Assembly: GCA_014860665.1 (NCBI GenBank)
Contig: JACZJI010000143.1
Span: 1-42,253, forward strand
Direction of reading: 5' to 3'
Source of the DNA: Bacteroidales bacterium
GTDB taxonomy: Bacteria > Bacteroidota > Bacteroidia > Bacteroidales > F082
Length of the DNA: 42,253 nucleotides
Below the pieces are notes generated by a model. That model saw nothing but the letters and a program-made list of their open reading frames with translations. It had not been told where the DNA came from and made no database searches. Shown one piece after another: positions 41,868 through 42,253 of the stretch; positions within the stretch are counted from its first letter, which is position 1; each line of letters starts with the position of its first letter. The translations under genes and the position numbers were made by a program.

Positions 41868-42038
41868 TTATGCCGGAGAAATTGCCTCTGTTGGGCAAAC
41901 ATCAACGCAAGCTCCATCATCGGTGCATTTTTCTGCATCAATTACATAAACGTCACCTTCTGAAATAGCGTCAAAAGCGCATTCGTCCATACAAGCGCCG
42001 CAAGCTGTACATGCGTCAGGATCAATTTTATAAGCCAT
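41868..42038 (-). CDS. Ferredoxin copy 3, with Asp at a cluster II ligand and altered cluster I context
   Basis: A 56-residue ferredoxin starting MAYKIDPDACTACG. The frame opens 11 residues earlier, but a -7 element at 42076-42069 sits at that point, and the other two copies start at the same MAYK, so 42038 is chosen. The first motif is CTACGACMDECAF: four cysteines are kept but the proline after Cys20 is Ala. The second motif is CTDDGACVDVCP with Asp41 in place of cysteine, as in copy 2. Shared Asp and similar EKC/VIDAEK text show copies 2 and 3 are closer to each other than to copy 1. The partner proteins are unknown. Confidence 0.95.
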   Translation of the reverse strand: MAYKIDPDACTACGACMDECAFDAISEGDVYVIDAEKCTDDGACVDVCPTEAISPA

Positions 42039-42068
42039 AGTAGTAATTTTTAATGATTTATGGTGGGC

Positions 42069-42076
42069 CAAAGATA
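42069..42076 (-). promoter_or_regulatory. -7 element of ferredoxin 3
   Basis: TATCTTTG on the minus strand matches TAnnTTTG and equals the ferredoxin 1 element. A TTG at 19-21 bases upstream is not seen. The leader would be about 24 bases, the same as for the other two copies. Confidence 0.55.
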
Positions 42077-42253
42077 AAATGAAAGTTTAAAACCATCAGG
42101 AAATTTTCCGTAATAAAATAACAATTGGGCTAATTATTACTCAGTCTTAATAACGTCAGATTTTAAAAAACCCCACAAATTTAGACTCGTTTTAATTAGC
42201 AAAATCAGGCTGTTATTTGCTAACAATTATTTTGTAATGCATTGTATAATAGG

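Noticed and set aside
41200..42038. Ferredoxin triplication as an assembly artefact
   Set aside because: The three copies differ at several residues, in all intergenic sequence and in terminator stems, so they are not a collapsed or duplicated read artefact.

Overview
This window reads as a chromosomal segment of a Bacteroidota (Bacteroidetes) bacterium, most likely a fermentative or facultative member of the Bacteroidales/Marinilabiliales side. The reasons are: many -7 elements of the form TAnnTTTG, several with a TTG 18-21 bases upstream (the Bacteroidota sigma-ABfrI promoter); A-rich rather than Shine-Dalgarno leaders; the gene order nadK-porG-uppS-bamA-ompH-ompH known from Porphyromonas, in which porG belongs to the type IX secretion system; a ptb-buk pair; and a sodium-pumping methylmalonyl-CoA decarboxylase operon. 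The genome is AT-rich and housekeeping in character. I see no phage, insertion sequence, CRISPR array or defence island.

Layout. 1-2.5 kb: the tail of an M64-like peptidase, then ptb-buk (acyl-CoA to acyl-phosphate to acid plus ATP) behind a perfect CRP-type palindrome. 2.5-5 kb: a peroxiredoxin, a structured intergenic stretch that looks like an independent small RNA, transaldolase and tRNA-Arg(CCU). 5-10.6 kb: the mmdA-mmdD-mmdC-mmdB operon on the minus strand, tRNA-Lys(CUU) and meaB on the plus strand; together they point to succinate/propionate metabolism through B12-dependent methylmalonyl-CoA mutase. 10.6-19.1 kb: a small secreted protein with a 32-residue repeat (VNDIPF), a YitT membrane protein, a DUF6125-like protein with a zinc-ribbon partner, manA, a DUF4442 protein, glnS, an AI-2E family permease and a fructosamine-kinase-like gene.

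19.1-20.3 kb: a tRNA with anticodon CAU, followed by about 1 kb without genes that is packed with degenerate repeat sequence, including a striking array of eight 11-base units. 20.3-26.3 kb: archaeal-type proS, a tyrosine/glycine-rich lipoprotein, an OmpP1/FadL-like barrel and a TPR-like protein. 26.6-33.1 kb: nadK, porG, uppS, bamA and two Skp/OmpH chaperones, i.e. undecaprenyl carrier synthesis and outer-membrane assembly. 33.2-41 kb: gamma carbonic anhydrase-like gene and nadB, a serine hydrolase of the beta-lactamase family, and sucA-sucB (2-oxoglutarate dehydrogenase). 

41.1-42.1 kb: three tandem 56-residue ferredoxin genes, each with its own promoter and terminator at about 334-base intervals. 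Two of the three replace one cluster-ligating cysteine by aspartate. This ferredoxin array, the small-RNA candidate upstream of transaldolase, the VNDIPF repeat protein and the 11-base repeat array are the parts most worth a second look. All family calls come from reading motifs, with no database search.
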